From NCBI RefSeq assembly GCF_003860405.1, contig NZ_CP034170.1, forward strand, positions 2,542,001-2,606,000: 64,000 nucleotides of DNA, in the 5' to 3' direction. Shown in pieces: positions 1 to 8,245 of this stretch. The position numbers and the translations under genes are program-made. Numbering within the stretch: position 1 is the first letter of the stretch; each line of letters opens with the position of its first letter. This DNA comes from Nakamurella antarctica (lineage in GTDB: Bacteria > Actinomycetota > Actinomycetes > Mycobacteriales > Nakamurellaceae). A model generated the notes under the pieces. The model was given only the letters and a program-made list of their open reading frames with translations. It was not told where the DNA came from and did not search any database.

Positions 1-367
1 ATTGCGGGTCGTCGCGCCAGCCGCCGCGCAGACGCACGGTGTACGGGGGCACACCGCAGTGGCCGGACGACTCTAAGTCAGCATGGCCAGCGCGCAACAA
101 CCCGACTGCGGCCGACCGGGGGTCTCCGACCTCGGGCAATAAGTCCAAAGCGTCCAAAGTGCTCGGCGAAGATTCGCCACGTCCCCACCACAGTGCGCGT
201 CCCAGAAGCCGACCCTCATCCTCGATGACCCAGGACCACTCGGGCCGCATGCGGCCGGCCTCGAAGTCGTCGCGAACCTGCTTGCGGGACAGGCTCACCA
301 CTCCGGGGTCGTCGGGAAATTCAACAAGGGCATCGACGTCACCAGCGGTGGCTCGGCGAGTCTTCAC
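1..367 (-). CDS. GNAT-like acetyltransferase, C-terminus beyond window edge
   Basis: A minus-strand frame runs open from a GTG at 367 to the left window edge, about 122 codons. An AGGGA ribosome-binding site lies 7 bases before the GTG. The N-terminus (MKTRRATAGDVDAL) is typical of GNAT acetyltransferases, which begin with an R-x-A-T-x-x-D pattern. A WVIEDEGRLLGRALWW stretch at about residues 43-58 fits the central beta strands of that fold. The acetyl-CoA loop is not visible and probably lies outside the window. The substrate is unknown. Family assignment rests on pattern recognition only. Confidence 0.6.
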   Translation of the reverse strand, partial: MKTRRATAGDVDALVEFPDDPGVVSLSRKQVRDDFEAGRMRPEWSWVIEDEGRLLGRALWWGRGESSPSTLDALDLLPEVGDPRSAAVGLLRAGHADLESSGHCGVPPYTVRLRGGWRDDPQ

Positions 368-575
368 ACACTTATCCCTACCAGTGATGAAAATTTGCCG
401 GCGGCCACTCCCCTGGAACTAAGACCGCAGACGCACAGCCGCTACCACACAGCCGGCTTCTGCCTCCGCGCACAACATGCGCCTACCGCAGGTGGGGTTG
501 AGATAGATCCCGTGCAACCCGCGAGAGGCTCTGAACGGAGCTGTCGTCGGCTTCGATTTGATGCCCTCCGAATTT

Positions 576-1190
576 TTACGGTTTGAGGATTCGGACCCGG
601 CTGAGCGCGAATGTCACCCAACCGAAGAGCACGGTGAAGGCGGCTATCGCGAGGCAATACAGAGCCACCGATCCGTAGCCGGTCGCCGGGTCCAAAAACG
701 GATATGGCACCCAGCCATCAGTCGCACCGCGGATCAGGATCACGACCAGCCAGACGACGGGGTAGACCAGCACGATCCAGAGCCGCTTGTATGCCAGAGG
801 CTTACGGTCGGCGAATAGCACCCAATCGACCAGAGCATAGATCGGGATGATGATGTGCAGGATGTTGCTCGACCACCGGAGGTCGAACGATCCGGCGAGC
901 GAGGCGCCGGCCAAGAGCGTGTTGTAAACGATCCCGACAATCACGATGATTGTTGTCGCGACCGCGCGGAGGTAAATCACCCAGGGAGGCTGCTCCTTAC
1001 GGCCAAAGATGAAATAGGCGGACGCCAAAAAGGCCACCATGGTGATGATGTTGCTCTGAATAGTGAAGTAACCGAAGAAATTGAACGGATTGATCACGGT
1101 GCGGGCCGCGCTATAGGCGTACTGGCCGATGACTGCCACCAGGATTGCGAGACCGGCTACGAGCCTGAGAGTCCCAAAGAGTCGCTTCAC
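576..1190 (-). CDS. Pr6Pr-like six-helix membrane protein
   Basis: This is a hydrophobic protein of about 204 residues with roughly six membrane spans. Diagnostic stretches are NPFNFFGYFTIQSN after the first two spans and YPFLDP..GYG near the C-terminus, which match the uncharacterised Pr6Pr (proteorhodopsin-adjacent) membrane protein family. The open frame extends to 1262, but the GTG at 1190 puts the start just before the conserved RLFGTLRLVAG segment and has GGTGG upstream, so it was preferred. No function is known for the family. The gene stands alone, with an IS remnant on its upstream side. Confidence 0.65.
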   Translation of the reverse strand: MKRLFGTLRLVAGLAILVAVIGQYAYSAARTVINPFNFFGYFTIQSNIITMVAFLASAYFIFGRKEQPPWVIYLRAVATTIIVIVGIVYNTLLAGASLAGSFDLRWSSNILHIIIPIYALVDWVLFADRKPLAYKRLWIVLVYPVVWLVVILIRGATDGWVPYPFLDPATGYGSVALYCLAIAAFTVLFGWVTFALSRVRILKP

Positions 1191-1329
1191 TGATGTCCAC
1201 CAATCTGGTTGCACTGCGCGACCTCGATGAATAGTGCGTGCACCACAACTTTCGTTGAGCATAGTGTCGGGCGCTAGCCGTCCTGCACTGATGACGTATG
1301 AAATGCGAGCTTCTCGGACCCGCCCTTCT

Positions 1330-1548
1330 CGTCAAAACGGCTACTTCAAGGCCGGACTCGCCCGTGTACCCGCCGGCCCAGGGTCCTGGCAAACGGTCGA
1401 GAACCTCGAGCTCGCGACCCTCGGATGGGTCCACTGGCACAACATCCAGCGACTCCAGGGCTACCTCGGCGAAATCCCGCCCGCCGAGTTCGAGGACACG
1501 TTCTATGCTGGCCAAACCACGAGCACTCAGCTGGTGGGAATCAAATAG
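1330..1548 (+). pseudogene. IS3-family transposase C-terminal remnant
   Basis: The last 72 or so residues of an IS3-type OrfB (rve integrase) survive in frame: LELATLGWVHWHN, a QRLQGYLG segment, PPAEFE and a final LVGIK before the stop. The catalytic DDE core and everything upstream are missing, because the Pr6Pr gene begins within about 140 bases. The bases after the stop (about 1551-1580, GTCTCCATCAGACCCAGGGC) resemble the terminal inverted repeat of such elements. It is therefore the right end of a dead insertion sequence. Confidence 0.7.
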
Positions 1549-1720
1549 CGTAAGTCTCCATCAGACCCAGGGCGCTCCATCTAACTCCTCGAGGCACTTC
1601 GGTATGCACTTCAGTACCACCAAAGGGCACAAATGTGTCAGCCGAATTGCACCATGCGCTCCCTTGTCGCCGCCATCCTGACGCGGTAGGGAAACAATCA
1701 CCATTGCGACTGGAGGCATC

Positions 1721-2311
1721 ATGGGCAAGCTGATCTACGCGGCCAACATTTCACTGGACGGCTACCTCGAGGATGAGAGCGGCTCCTTTGGTTGGTCATT
1801 GCCGGATGCGGAAGTGCACCAGTTTTGGAACGAGCACGAGCGGCGCATTGGCACGTCCTTATACGGCCGTCGCATGTACGAGACGATGGCCGTCTGGGAG
1901 GACGACGACTGGTTGACGGGCGAGCCGGCCGTCGTCCGCGAGTACGCCAACATCTGGCGCGATACGGACAAAGTCGTGTACTCCAGGACACTCGACCGAG
2001 CCTCCACAGCGCGCACGAGGATCGAGCGGCAGTTCGAACCTGAGGCGGTTCGCAAGCTCAAGGAGACATCTCGCTCGGACTTGAGCATCGGGGGCGCGGA
2101 GCTAGGGGCGCAGGCGTTCCAATACGGGCTGGTCGACGAGTGCGTGCTCCTCCTGAGCCCCGCGGTCGTGGGCGGCGGCAAACCGGCGCTTCCCCGCGGC
2201 GTGGGCCTCACCCTCGAGCTACTGGACCACCGACGGTTCGCCAACGGCGTGATCTTCCTGCGCCACGCAATAAGGAGCGCATCGTCCGGAGCGGAGCTAA
2301 ACGCCACTTGA
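1721..2311 (+). CDS. RibD C-terminal / dihydrofolate reductase-family protein
   Basis: This 196-residue protein begins MGKLIYAANISLDGYLED, the signature start of stand-alone RibD-C/DHFR-like proteins, and has a GGAGG ribosome-binding site 4 bases before its ATG. Later hallmarks are TSLYGRRMYETM, IGGAELGAQAFQYGLVDE and SPAVVGGGKPALP, the nucleotide-cofactor and substrate region of the fold. These proteins are presumed NADPH-dependent reductases, but most stand-alone members have no assigned substrate. It lies alone in the accessory zone, with no riboflavin genes nearby, so a role in riboflavin synthesis is not supported. Confidence 0.8.
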   Translation: MGKLIYAANISLDGYLEDESGSFGWSLPDAEVHQFWNEHERRIGTSLYGRRMYETMAVWEDDDWLTGEPAVVREYANIWRDTDKVVYSRTLDRASTARTRIERQFEPEAVRKLKETSRSDLSIGGAELGAQAFQYGLVDECVLLLSPAVVGGGKPALPRGVGLTLELLDHRRFANGVIFLRHAIRSASSGAELNAT

Positions 2312-2967
2312 AGGAACCAGTCGTAGACCGATTTAAGATTCAGGCAACTAGAGTGTGCGCGGTTTAGTCGATGGCGTCATTCCGACAATCTATTAAATTT
2401 CTTTCTAACATCTCCACGTGGATGGCAAGGGAGCCTATGAGTTCCTCTGCTCCGATAAGTCCAAACTCTCGGTTTGCCCAATTAGTTCTTCCGTTGTCAC
2501 ATCGTAGACGGAGTAATATACATGCGCTCAAAATCTCCCAATCCGGGAGGCCGATGGGAAGTCGGTGGCCTCATACGAGATCCGAAGCTCGGCGTGGCCG
2601 GACGAGAATATGTGTCGAGGATCCGGGCTACTTTCACCACCGCATCGGCTTGTCCGCTTTTATAAGCCCCCAACCATCCCCTTTCTAACTCGTCTGACAT
2701 GTTGAGCGGACGAATCGGGACACCCACCGCCACCGACCACTGGAAACCCGCATTGAGTCGATTCCTCCTGCGACCAGTGTGCTGCAAGGCAGAGCGCCTA
2801 GATCCTCGTCGTGACCCAGCAACGCGGCGTGTTGCTGTTGATGAACTCCGCGCTCGGCCCCAGGTCAGACTGCGACCTTTCGAGCAGTCTTGTAACCGTG
2901 CGGTAATGGTGTCTCGCCGCGCCTGAGTGAGCGATGAGCTGACGCTCAAGCGGAACGGCTACTTCGG
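2312..2967. other. Intergenic, AT-richer accessory DNA without an intact gene
   Basis: About 650 bases lie between the RibD-C gene and the MFS gene. Base composition is visibly lower in GC than the neighbours around 2370-2560. Open frames on both strands have unconvincing composition. The only hint of former coding is on the minus strand at 2435-2700 (separate entry). Confidence 0.5.
2435..2700 (-). pseudogene. Possible decayed gene, unrecognised
   Basis: Two minus-strand frames read like protein in succession. The first starts MSDELERGWLGAYKSGQADAV. After a frame change near 2605, the text HAELRISYEATDFPSASRIG continues through one internal stop into VYYSVYDVTTEELIGQTESL. This pattern of a frameshift plus one stop suggests a decayed gene. 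No family is recognised, no ribosome-binding site precedes the first ATG, and chance cannot be excluded. Confidence 0.22.
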
Positions 2968-4185
2968 TTAACTGTCTCGCGCTCTCACGGAAGGGAGAAC
3001 CTTGGCGATGATCACCACGAGCAACCCCACTACTGGAACGATCGTGAGTCCGAGGCGCAGCGTCGCGGCATCCGCTATCGCACCGACGAGAGGTGGCGAC
3101 ACGAGAAAGCCGATGCGCAGCAACCAGCTGACCAGGGTCAGCGCCGTTCCCGGGCGAAAGCCGTCGAGTTCGTCGGCGGCTTGCATCGCAGAGGGGATGA
3201 GCGTCGCGACGCCGAGGCCCGCGAGGCCGAAACCTACGATGGTTGCGGGTATCGACGGAAACCACAGCGCCATGCCCATGCCGACGACGACGATGGCACC
3301 GCCGCTACGGGCGACGGCACGCTGGCCGAAGCGGTCGACGAGGCGGTCGCCGAAGATTCGGCCCACGAACTGCATCCCTTGCAGGGCGACGAACCCGATG
3401 CCGGCGACGAAAGCGGATGCTTCGAGCGGCCCGTTGAGGTAGATCACCGACCATGACGCCCCTGAGTCTTCGACTATCGCGCCCGCAGAGGCGATGAGCA
3501 CGAGTGCCACAAGGATCGCCCACTTCAGGACTCCCGCGCCGCGTCGAGGCGTGGGGTCGCTTGAGGTGACAGGGGGTTTGGCGACCTCCGCGGGTTCGGG
3601 TCCGGGGAGAAGAAAGCGATAGGAGAACACCGCAAGTCCGCCGAAGATTACCGCCGAGATCGCGAGATGCAGGGGAATGGGTATACGCGCCTGGGCCGCG
3701 GCCGCTCCGAGCACGCCGCCGAGTACGGCGCCGACGCTCCAGATGGCGTGAAACGAGTTGAGTATTGACCGGTTGAAGAGTCGCTGCACCCGCAACCCGT
3801 GTGAGTTCTGTGCGACATCGGTGATGGAGTCCATCGCGCCGGCCAATGCCATGCCTAACGCGAGAGTGAGCCAAATCGAGCCCGAACCTGCGAGGACGAT
3901 GCCGGCCGCCGTGACAAGGGTCGACACCACTGCGACCCGGGATGACCGAAACCGTCTGACGAGGAAGCCTGCGCTGAGCCCTGCGACGAGCGCGCCCAGC
4001 GGAAAAGCCGCTACAGCGAGCCCGAACGCGGTGTTGGTTAGCTCAAGGTTGCGCATCACTTCCGGGTAGCGCGGCAAGAAGTTGGCGAAGAGAGCGCCGT
4101 TGGTCAGAAATAGACCGGAGACCGCGAGGCGAGCGCGACGGGTCTCGATACTCGGGCGGCTTTCGCTCCGCGCTGTCCGCGTCAC
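2968..4185 (-). CDS. Major facilitator superfamily transporter, YbjJ/fucose-permease type
   Basis: This 405-residue integral membrane protein has about 12 predicted spans in two halves joined by a charged loop near residue 200 (EPAEVAKPP...TPRRG). The N-terminal half carries FANFLPRYPEV and AFGLAVAAFPLGALVAGLSAG, and the start of helix 5 reads FHAIWSVGAVLGGVLGA, as in the YbjJ/FucP branch of MFS carriers. A GTG start with GGGA 6 bases upstream was kept. It is transcribed divergently from a lacI gene, and a palindromic operator lies between them. A sugar or small organic substrate controlled by that repressor is therefore the likely role. Confidence 0.8.
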   Translation of the reverse strand: MTRTARSESRPSIETRRARLAVSGLFLTNGALFANFLPRYPEVMRNLELTNTAFGLAVAAFPLGALVAGLSAGFLVRRFRSSRVAVVSTLVTAAGIVLAGSGSIWLTLALGMALAGAMDSITDVAQNSHGLRVQRLFNRSILNSFHAIWSVGAVLGGVLGAAAAQARIPIPLHLAISAVIFGGLAVFSYRFLLPGPEPAEVAKPPVTSSDPTPRRGAGVLKWAILVALVLIASAGAIVEDSGASWSVIYLNGPLEASAFVAGIGFVALQGMQFVGRIFGDRLVDRFGQRAVARSGGAIVVVGMGMALWFPSIPATIVGFGLAGLGVATLIPSAMQAADELDGFRPGTALTLVSWLLRIGFLVSPPLVGAIADAATLRLGLTIVPVVGLLVVIIAKVLPSVRARDS

Positions 4186-4221
4186 ATCTATCCCGTTTCA
4201 CCTAAGAGAACCTACGAAAAA

Positions 4222-4237
4222 CCGTGAACGTTCACGG
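4222..4237. promoter_or_regulatory. LacI-family operator, perfect 16-bp palindrome
   Basis: CCGTGAACGTTCACGG is a perfect inverted repeat with the central CpG typical of LacI/GalR operators. It sits 29 bases before the lacI start and 36 bases before the divergent MFS start, so it can serve both promoters. Autoregulation plus control of the transporter is inferred. Confidence 0.75.
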
Positions 4238-4265
4238 CATCTTGTCACCACAGTACGGTGGGCAC

Positions 4266-5279
4266 ATGGCAACCATCAAACGCCGAGCAACGATCATCGA
4301 CGTCGCGCGTGTCGCCGGGGTTTCGAGACAGACCGTGACGCGCGCACTCAATGGCCTGCCAGATGTGAGTCCCGCAACCCGAGCGCGTGTCGTGGACACC
4401 GCCCGATCTCTGAGATACCGACCGAACCGCGCGGCGCAGGGACTCGTTCACGGCGGCGGAGTGACGGTCGGCTTGGTGGTTGAAGACCTCCGTAACCCGT
4501 ATTTTCCCGAGCTCGCGTCTGCCCTTAGCCGTATCGCTACCGATCGAGGCTGGAGCCTTGTGCTGTGCGACATTGGCGCCGAGGAAGGAAGAGCGCGACT
4601 AAGCCTGGCAGCCCTAGTGCATAGGGTGGATGCCCTGTTGCTTACTGGATGCCGGACGGACACCGTCGCGTTGTTGCCTCCCGAGGCATTGCGGGGGGTC
4701 GGGCTGGGAATACCTCTCGTGATGCTCGACGGTGAAGAAAGCCCCCATCTGGACGCGGTGGTGCGCATTGACAACAGAACAGGGGTTTACGCGGCACTAT
4801 CCCATCTGCGCGATATCGGCCGTCGCCGAATCGGCTTTATCGGGTCCCTACTGGGAAGTTCCCTTCGGAACGATCTTTATCGCAGCTTCCTTACCGAGAA
4901 CGGACTGGAATGGTCCGAGCAGTCCCAAGTCGTAGTTGAAGAAACTCATCAGGGCGGCATTGATGGGGCAGAACAGCTCATCGCTCAATACCCGGAGATG
5001 GATGCTGTGCTTGTCTACAACGACGTGATGGCAATCGGCGCACTGAAAGGCTTCCAGCACACCAAAGTCGAAGTTCCCGCGCGCATCGCGGTTATCGGAT
5101 TCGACGGCCTCGATATCGGATCGCTTGTCAGCCCCGAACTGACGACGCTGTCGATTGACAAAAGTGAGATCGCTCGCCACGCCATTGAACTGGTATCCAA
5201 CATTCTGGACGGAACTGCGACCCCCGACGATGGCAGTCGCGAAGTCGGATTGAGTCTGATCCTTCGCGGATCCGCCTGA
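4266..5279 (+). CDS. LacI-family transcriptional repressor
   Basis: The 337-residue protein has the N-terminal LacI helix-turn-helix at residues 8-30 (IIDVARVAGVSRQTVTRALNG), a hinge region with RPNRAAQGL, then a periplasmic-binding-protein-like effector domain with VGLVVEDLRNPYFPEL, IGFIGSL, VLVYNDVMAIGALKG and AVIGFDG. The frame is open from 4224, but the ATG at 4266 directly precedes the HTH and has GGTGGG upstream. It is divergent from the MFS gene and shares a palindromic operator with it. It is probably the local, effector-responsive regulator of that transporter. The effector sugar cannot be told from sequence. Confidence 0.88.
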   Translation: MATIKRRATIIDVARVAGVSRQTVTRALNGLPDVSPATRARVVDTARSLRYRPNRAAQGLVHGGGVTVGLVVEDLRNPYFPELASALSRIATDRGWSLVLCDIGAEEGRARLSLAALVHRVDALLLTGCRTDTVALLPPEALRGVGLGIPLVMLDGEESPHLDAVVRIDNRTGVYAALSHLRDIGRRRIGFIGSLLGSSLRNDLYRSFLTENGLEWSEQSQVVVEETHQGGIDGAEQLIAQYPEMDAVLVYNDVMAIGALKGFQHTKVEVPARIAVIGFDGLDIGSLVSPELTTLSIDKSEIARHAIELVSNILDGTATPDDGSREVGLSLILRGSA

Positions 5280-5641
5280 ACCCTCTCATGATCTCCGTCG
5301 CGATATGACGTGACGACCACTACGTCGATCTGAGGCGCTTCGGTCCGCTAATTTTCTGCCCCGGTTCGAAAGCCCCAGTTCGAAAGCCTCAGCCCGAAAC
5401 ACCCAGCCCGAAACACCCAGATGGACGGAGCCCAAGGCCTGTGTCACTATGGGGAAATGGCTCAGCGGCAGTTTCTTCTTGGGTACCGGATCCCGGTGCC
5501 CGTCAGCGGCTGAAGCCATCCGCCCCGACGACGCGCCCTGAGGTCCACCAGACCCGGGGTGTTTTTCATGTTCGGACCTGGACGCGAGCGTGGGCAGAAT
5601 GAGCAATGACGATGAATAGTACTCAGATCGGAAAGGTCGCC
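5280..5641. other. Intergenic region upstream of chorismate mutase
   Basis: No convincing gene is seen. A short imperfect direct repeat based on AGCCCGAAACACCC (about 5391-5419) and a related CAGTTCGAAAGCC motif just before it are the only structures noted. The promoter for chorismate mutase is expected here but is not resolved. Confidence 0.4.
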
Positions 5642-5992
5642 ATGAGCGAGAAAGATACGACCCTGCCCGTCGTGGAGGTTCCCACCGATGAGGCCGGAAT
5701 TGGACTGCTCCGGGTCGAGATCGATGCCATAGACGCAGAACTCGTCCGCTTGATCAAGAAGCGCACCGCGGTGTCGCACGCCATCGGAGCGGCCAGGATG
5801 GCGCAGGGCGGGCCACGTATTTCATACTCTCGCGAAATCGCCATCCTCGATCGGTTCCGCGATTTAGGCCAGCCGGGCTCCGACCTTGCGATGTTGCTGC
5901 TAGCAATGGGCCGCGGGAAGCTGGGCCGCGGCACCGCCGCCAACCCCACTGGCTCGCAGGCTGCCTCCCCTGCTGCTGGCGATCCTGCCTAG
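5642..5992 (+). CDS. Chorismate mutase, AroQ type
   Basis: This 116-residue, all-helical protein would convert chorismate to prephenate for phenylalanine and tyrosine synthesis. The first helix LLRVEIDAIDAELVRLIKKRTAVSHAIG carries the arginine and lysine pattern of AroQ mutases. The second has SREIAILDRFRDLG. Size and domain match the monofunctional actinobacterial enzyme (Mycobacterium Rv0948c type). An ATG at 5606 is in frame, but GAAAGG lies 6 bases before the ATG at 5642, which fits better. The 3' end overlaps the convergent response regulator by 4 bases. The last 25 or so residues are low-complexity Ala/Gly/Pro. Confidence 0.85.
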   Translation: MSEKDTTLPVVEVPTDEAGIGLLRVEIDAIDAELVRLIKKRTAVSHAIGAARMAQGGPRISYSREIAILDRFRDLGQPGSDLAMLLLAMGRGKLGRGTAANPTGSQAASPAAGDPA

Positions 5993-6660
5993 ATGAGACG
6001 GCGGTCCGTGGCCCACCTGGAAAGCTCGTAGCGGTTGGACATCTGGGTCTTACGCAGCACGGACGAGACGTGGGTTTCCACCGTTTTGATCGAAATAAAC
6101 AGCTGCGAAGCAATCTCCTTGTACGCATACCCCCTGGCCAGAAGGCGGAGTACTTCGCGCTCGCGCGGCGAAAGCAGATCCAGCTCAGGATTTACCGCTG
6201 GAACGGCCCCGTCGCGGTCGGAGAAAGCATCAAGCACGAAACCCGCTAGCCGCGGCGAAAACACCGCGTCCCCGCCTGCGACACGGACAATGGCGTCGGC
6301 AAGTTCTGGTCCGGAGATGGTTTTGGTGACGTACCCGCGGGCTCCCGCTCTGATCACATTGATGACATCTTCGGCGGCGTCAGAAACGCTGAGCGCCAAG
6401 AACACTGCCTCTGGGTAGAGGGCATGGACCTTCTCGAGCACTGCTCGGCCACCACCGTCGGGCATGTGAACATCAAGCAGCACGACATTCGGCCGCTCGG
6501 CAGTGATGCGGGTGACGGCTTCTGCTACCGAACCTGCTTCGCCGACGATGGCGATGCGATCGTCATTGAGTCCAGCGAGTTCGGCTTTGACGCCGGCCCT
6601 GAAGAGCGCGTGGTCGTCGACGAGGAAAACCGTGGTGGGACAGGCTATTGGGTCAGACAT
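5989..6660 (-). CDS. NarL/FixJ-family response regulator
   Basis: The 223-residue cytoplasmic regulator has a receiver domain with the acidic pair D15-D16, phosphoacceptor D63 in LLDVHMPDGG and K113 in GYVTKT. A LuxR-type helix-turn-helix follows at about 160-215 (LSPREREVLRLLARGYAYKEIA...KTVETHVSSVLRKT). It lies 61 bases downstream of the PspC-containing histidine kinase on the same strand, which is its evident partner. Promoter targets are unknown. The divergent PspC membrane gene behind the kinase is a candidate. Confidence 0.92.
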   Translation of the reverse strand: MSDPIACPTTVFLVDDHALFRAGVKAELAGLNDDRIAIVGEAGSVAEAVTRITAERPNVVLLDVHMPDGGGRAVLEKVHALYPEAVFLALSVSDAAEDVINVIRAGARGYVTKTISGPELADAIVRVAGGDAVFSPRLAGFVLDAFSDRDGAVPAVNPELDLLSPREREVLRLLARGYAYKEIASQLFISIKTVETHVSSVLRKTQMSNRYELSRWATDRRLI

Positions 6661-6721
6661 GGCGCTCTTTCGTCATTTTGGTGCTCATTTCTCACATGGC
6701 CACAGAGCAACTCTGCGCTCA

Positions 6722-8146
6722 TCATGCCGACACGGTCTGCTCAGGTTCCTCCTGCTCCGCACCAGCGGAAGGCACTCCTGACTGTTTCTTAACCGGCATC
6801 ACCAACTCCACCTCGGTACCTTCGCCAGGTGTCGAGGTGATCCGCGCCCGGCCACCGTGACGCGTCATCCGGCCCCGAATGGAGTCCGCGAGTCCATGCC
6901 GGTCCTCAGCAACCTTGGATACGTCGAAGCCTATTCCCCTATCGCGGACAAAGACTTCAACCGACGAGTCCAAAACCTCCGCATAGACGCTAATGTCCAC
7001 TCCCCCAGCGTGTTTGGCCGCGTTCACCATTGCCTCGCGAGCGGCCGCAACTACCGCCGCCACCTCTGGGTCCATCGCCACGTCGCCCACCACGACCGGG
7101 GTAACCTTCACCGCGTAGGTGTCCTCGACCTCGCCTGCTGCGACCGCCAAAGCGTCGCTCAGCATCTGCGGCCGATGCGACGACGCCCGGTCGGGGTCTG
7201 TCGCGTATCCGGCCGGGCCGTACAGCCAGGCACGCAACTCTCGTTCCTGAGATCGAGCCAGCCGCAACACTTCTCGACTGTCTGAGGATTGGCGTTGGAT
7301 CAGCGCAAGCGTTTGCAGCACCGAATCGTGCAGGTGAGCGGCGATGTCTGCTCGCTCTTTCTGGGTGATCAACTGTTGACGCTCGAAGGTGAGGTCGCGA
7401 ACCAGTCGCATCCACCACGGGATGAAGATGATCGCCACGCCAACGAGAGTGAGGCCCACAGCTACCAGCACACTGCGGGCAGCCGTCAGGTCGACTTGGC
7501 CAATGGAAAACAGCACAAGCCCGCCAACTACCAAGCTCGCGCCACCGACGACACGCCAGAGTGGCGCCCTGGCGGGTCGCACAAAACCTGCCGCACTACG
7601 ACGCCAACGCTGGCGGCGGTTTTCGTCCGCTTCCCGCCAGATGAACGCGCCGCCGATGGCCATGACACCCAACGGACCTACCAACCAACTGATCGAGGTC
7701 CCCATCCCGGAGGCGGCGAAAACCAGAACAACCGCAGCGGCGATCGCCGCGATTCCTACGGCTTGGCGCCGTTCGGTGCTGGAGGGCTCCCGTCCTTTGA
7801 TCTGGCTTACGGGTCCGGACACTAGGTCGCTGCCCTGCGGCACAAAGATCCATAAAAGCGAATACGCCAGCACCCCCACGCCGCCCAACACGGCAAGCAC
7901 CCCGAACGCCACCCGTACCCACACTGCATTAACCCGCAGGTGATCGGCGATTCCCTTGGCCACCCCGCCGATCACCCGGCCGTTCTGAGCGCGAACGAGA
8001 CGCGGTATGCCTTCGGCGGTGAACTGCTCCGGGCGTCCGCCGTGCACAGCGCGATACGTCGCAGCAGTGGGTCCTGCACCTGGATGCGGACCCGGATGAG
8101 CTGCGGCGCCCGTTGCACGCGCGTTGTCGGGGGAGGGACTCACCAC
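6722..8146 (-). CDS. PspC-domain sensor histidine kinase (HisKA_3)
   Basis: The 474-residue membrane kinase begins with a PspC domain at about 47-108 (RLVRAQNGRVIGGVAKGIADHL...AYSLLWIFVP) and further spans at about 130-170 and 195-245. The dimerisation/phosphoacceptor helix has AAHLHDSVLQTL, with H273 the likely phosphorylation site. The C-terminal HATPase domain shows EAMVNAAKHA, DRGIGFD and HGLADSI. Such NarL-partner kinases sense envelope stress or inhibitors at the membrane. It is followed by its response regulator and is divergent from a second PspC gene at 8246. Confidence 0.9.
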   Translation of the reverse strand: MVSPSPDNARATGAAAHPGPHPGAGPTAATYRAVHGGRPEQFTAEGIPRLVRAQNGRVIGGVAKGIADHLRVNAVWVRVAFGVLAVLGGVGVLAYSLLWIFVPQGSDLVSGPVSQIKGREPSSTERRQAVGIAAIAAAVVLVFAASGMGTSISWLVGPLGVMAIGGAFIWREADENRRQRWRRSAAGFVRPARAPLWRVVGGASLVVGGLVLFSIGQVDLTAARSVLVAVGLTLVGVAIIFIPWWMRLVRDLTFERQQLITQKERADIAAHLHDSVLQTLALIQRQSSDSREVLRLARSQERELRAWLYGPAGYATDPDRASSHRPQMLSDALAVAAGEVEDTYAVKVTPVVVGDVAMDPEVAAVVAAAREAMVNAAKHAGGVDISVYAEVLDSSVEVFVRDRGIGFDVSKVAEDRHGLADSIRGRMTRHGGRARITSTPGEGTEVELVMPVKKQSGVPSAGAEQEEPEQTVSA

Positions 8147-8245
8147 TAGATGGTCTCAGGTGGCAGCTCCGAGCACACCAGGGATCGCCCTGATTGGGTA
8201 AACCAGGGTGATCCCCGATAGCGGCCAAGGCCGCGGGACGACAGA

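Noticed and set aside
2371-2688. 105-codon plus-strand open frame in the accessory gap
   Set aside because: Ser/Pro/Arg-rich text without family likeness or a ribosome-binding site.
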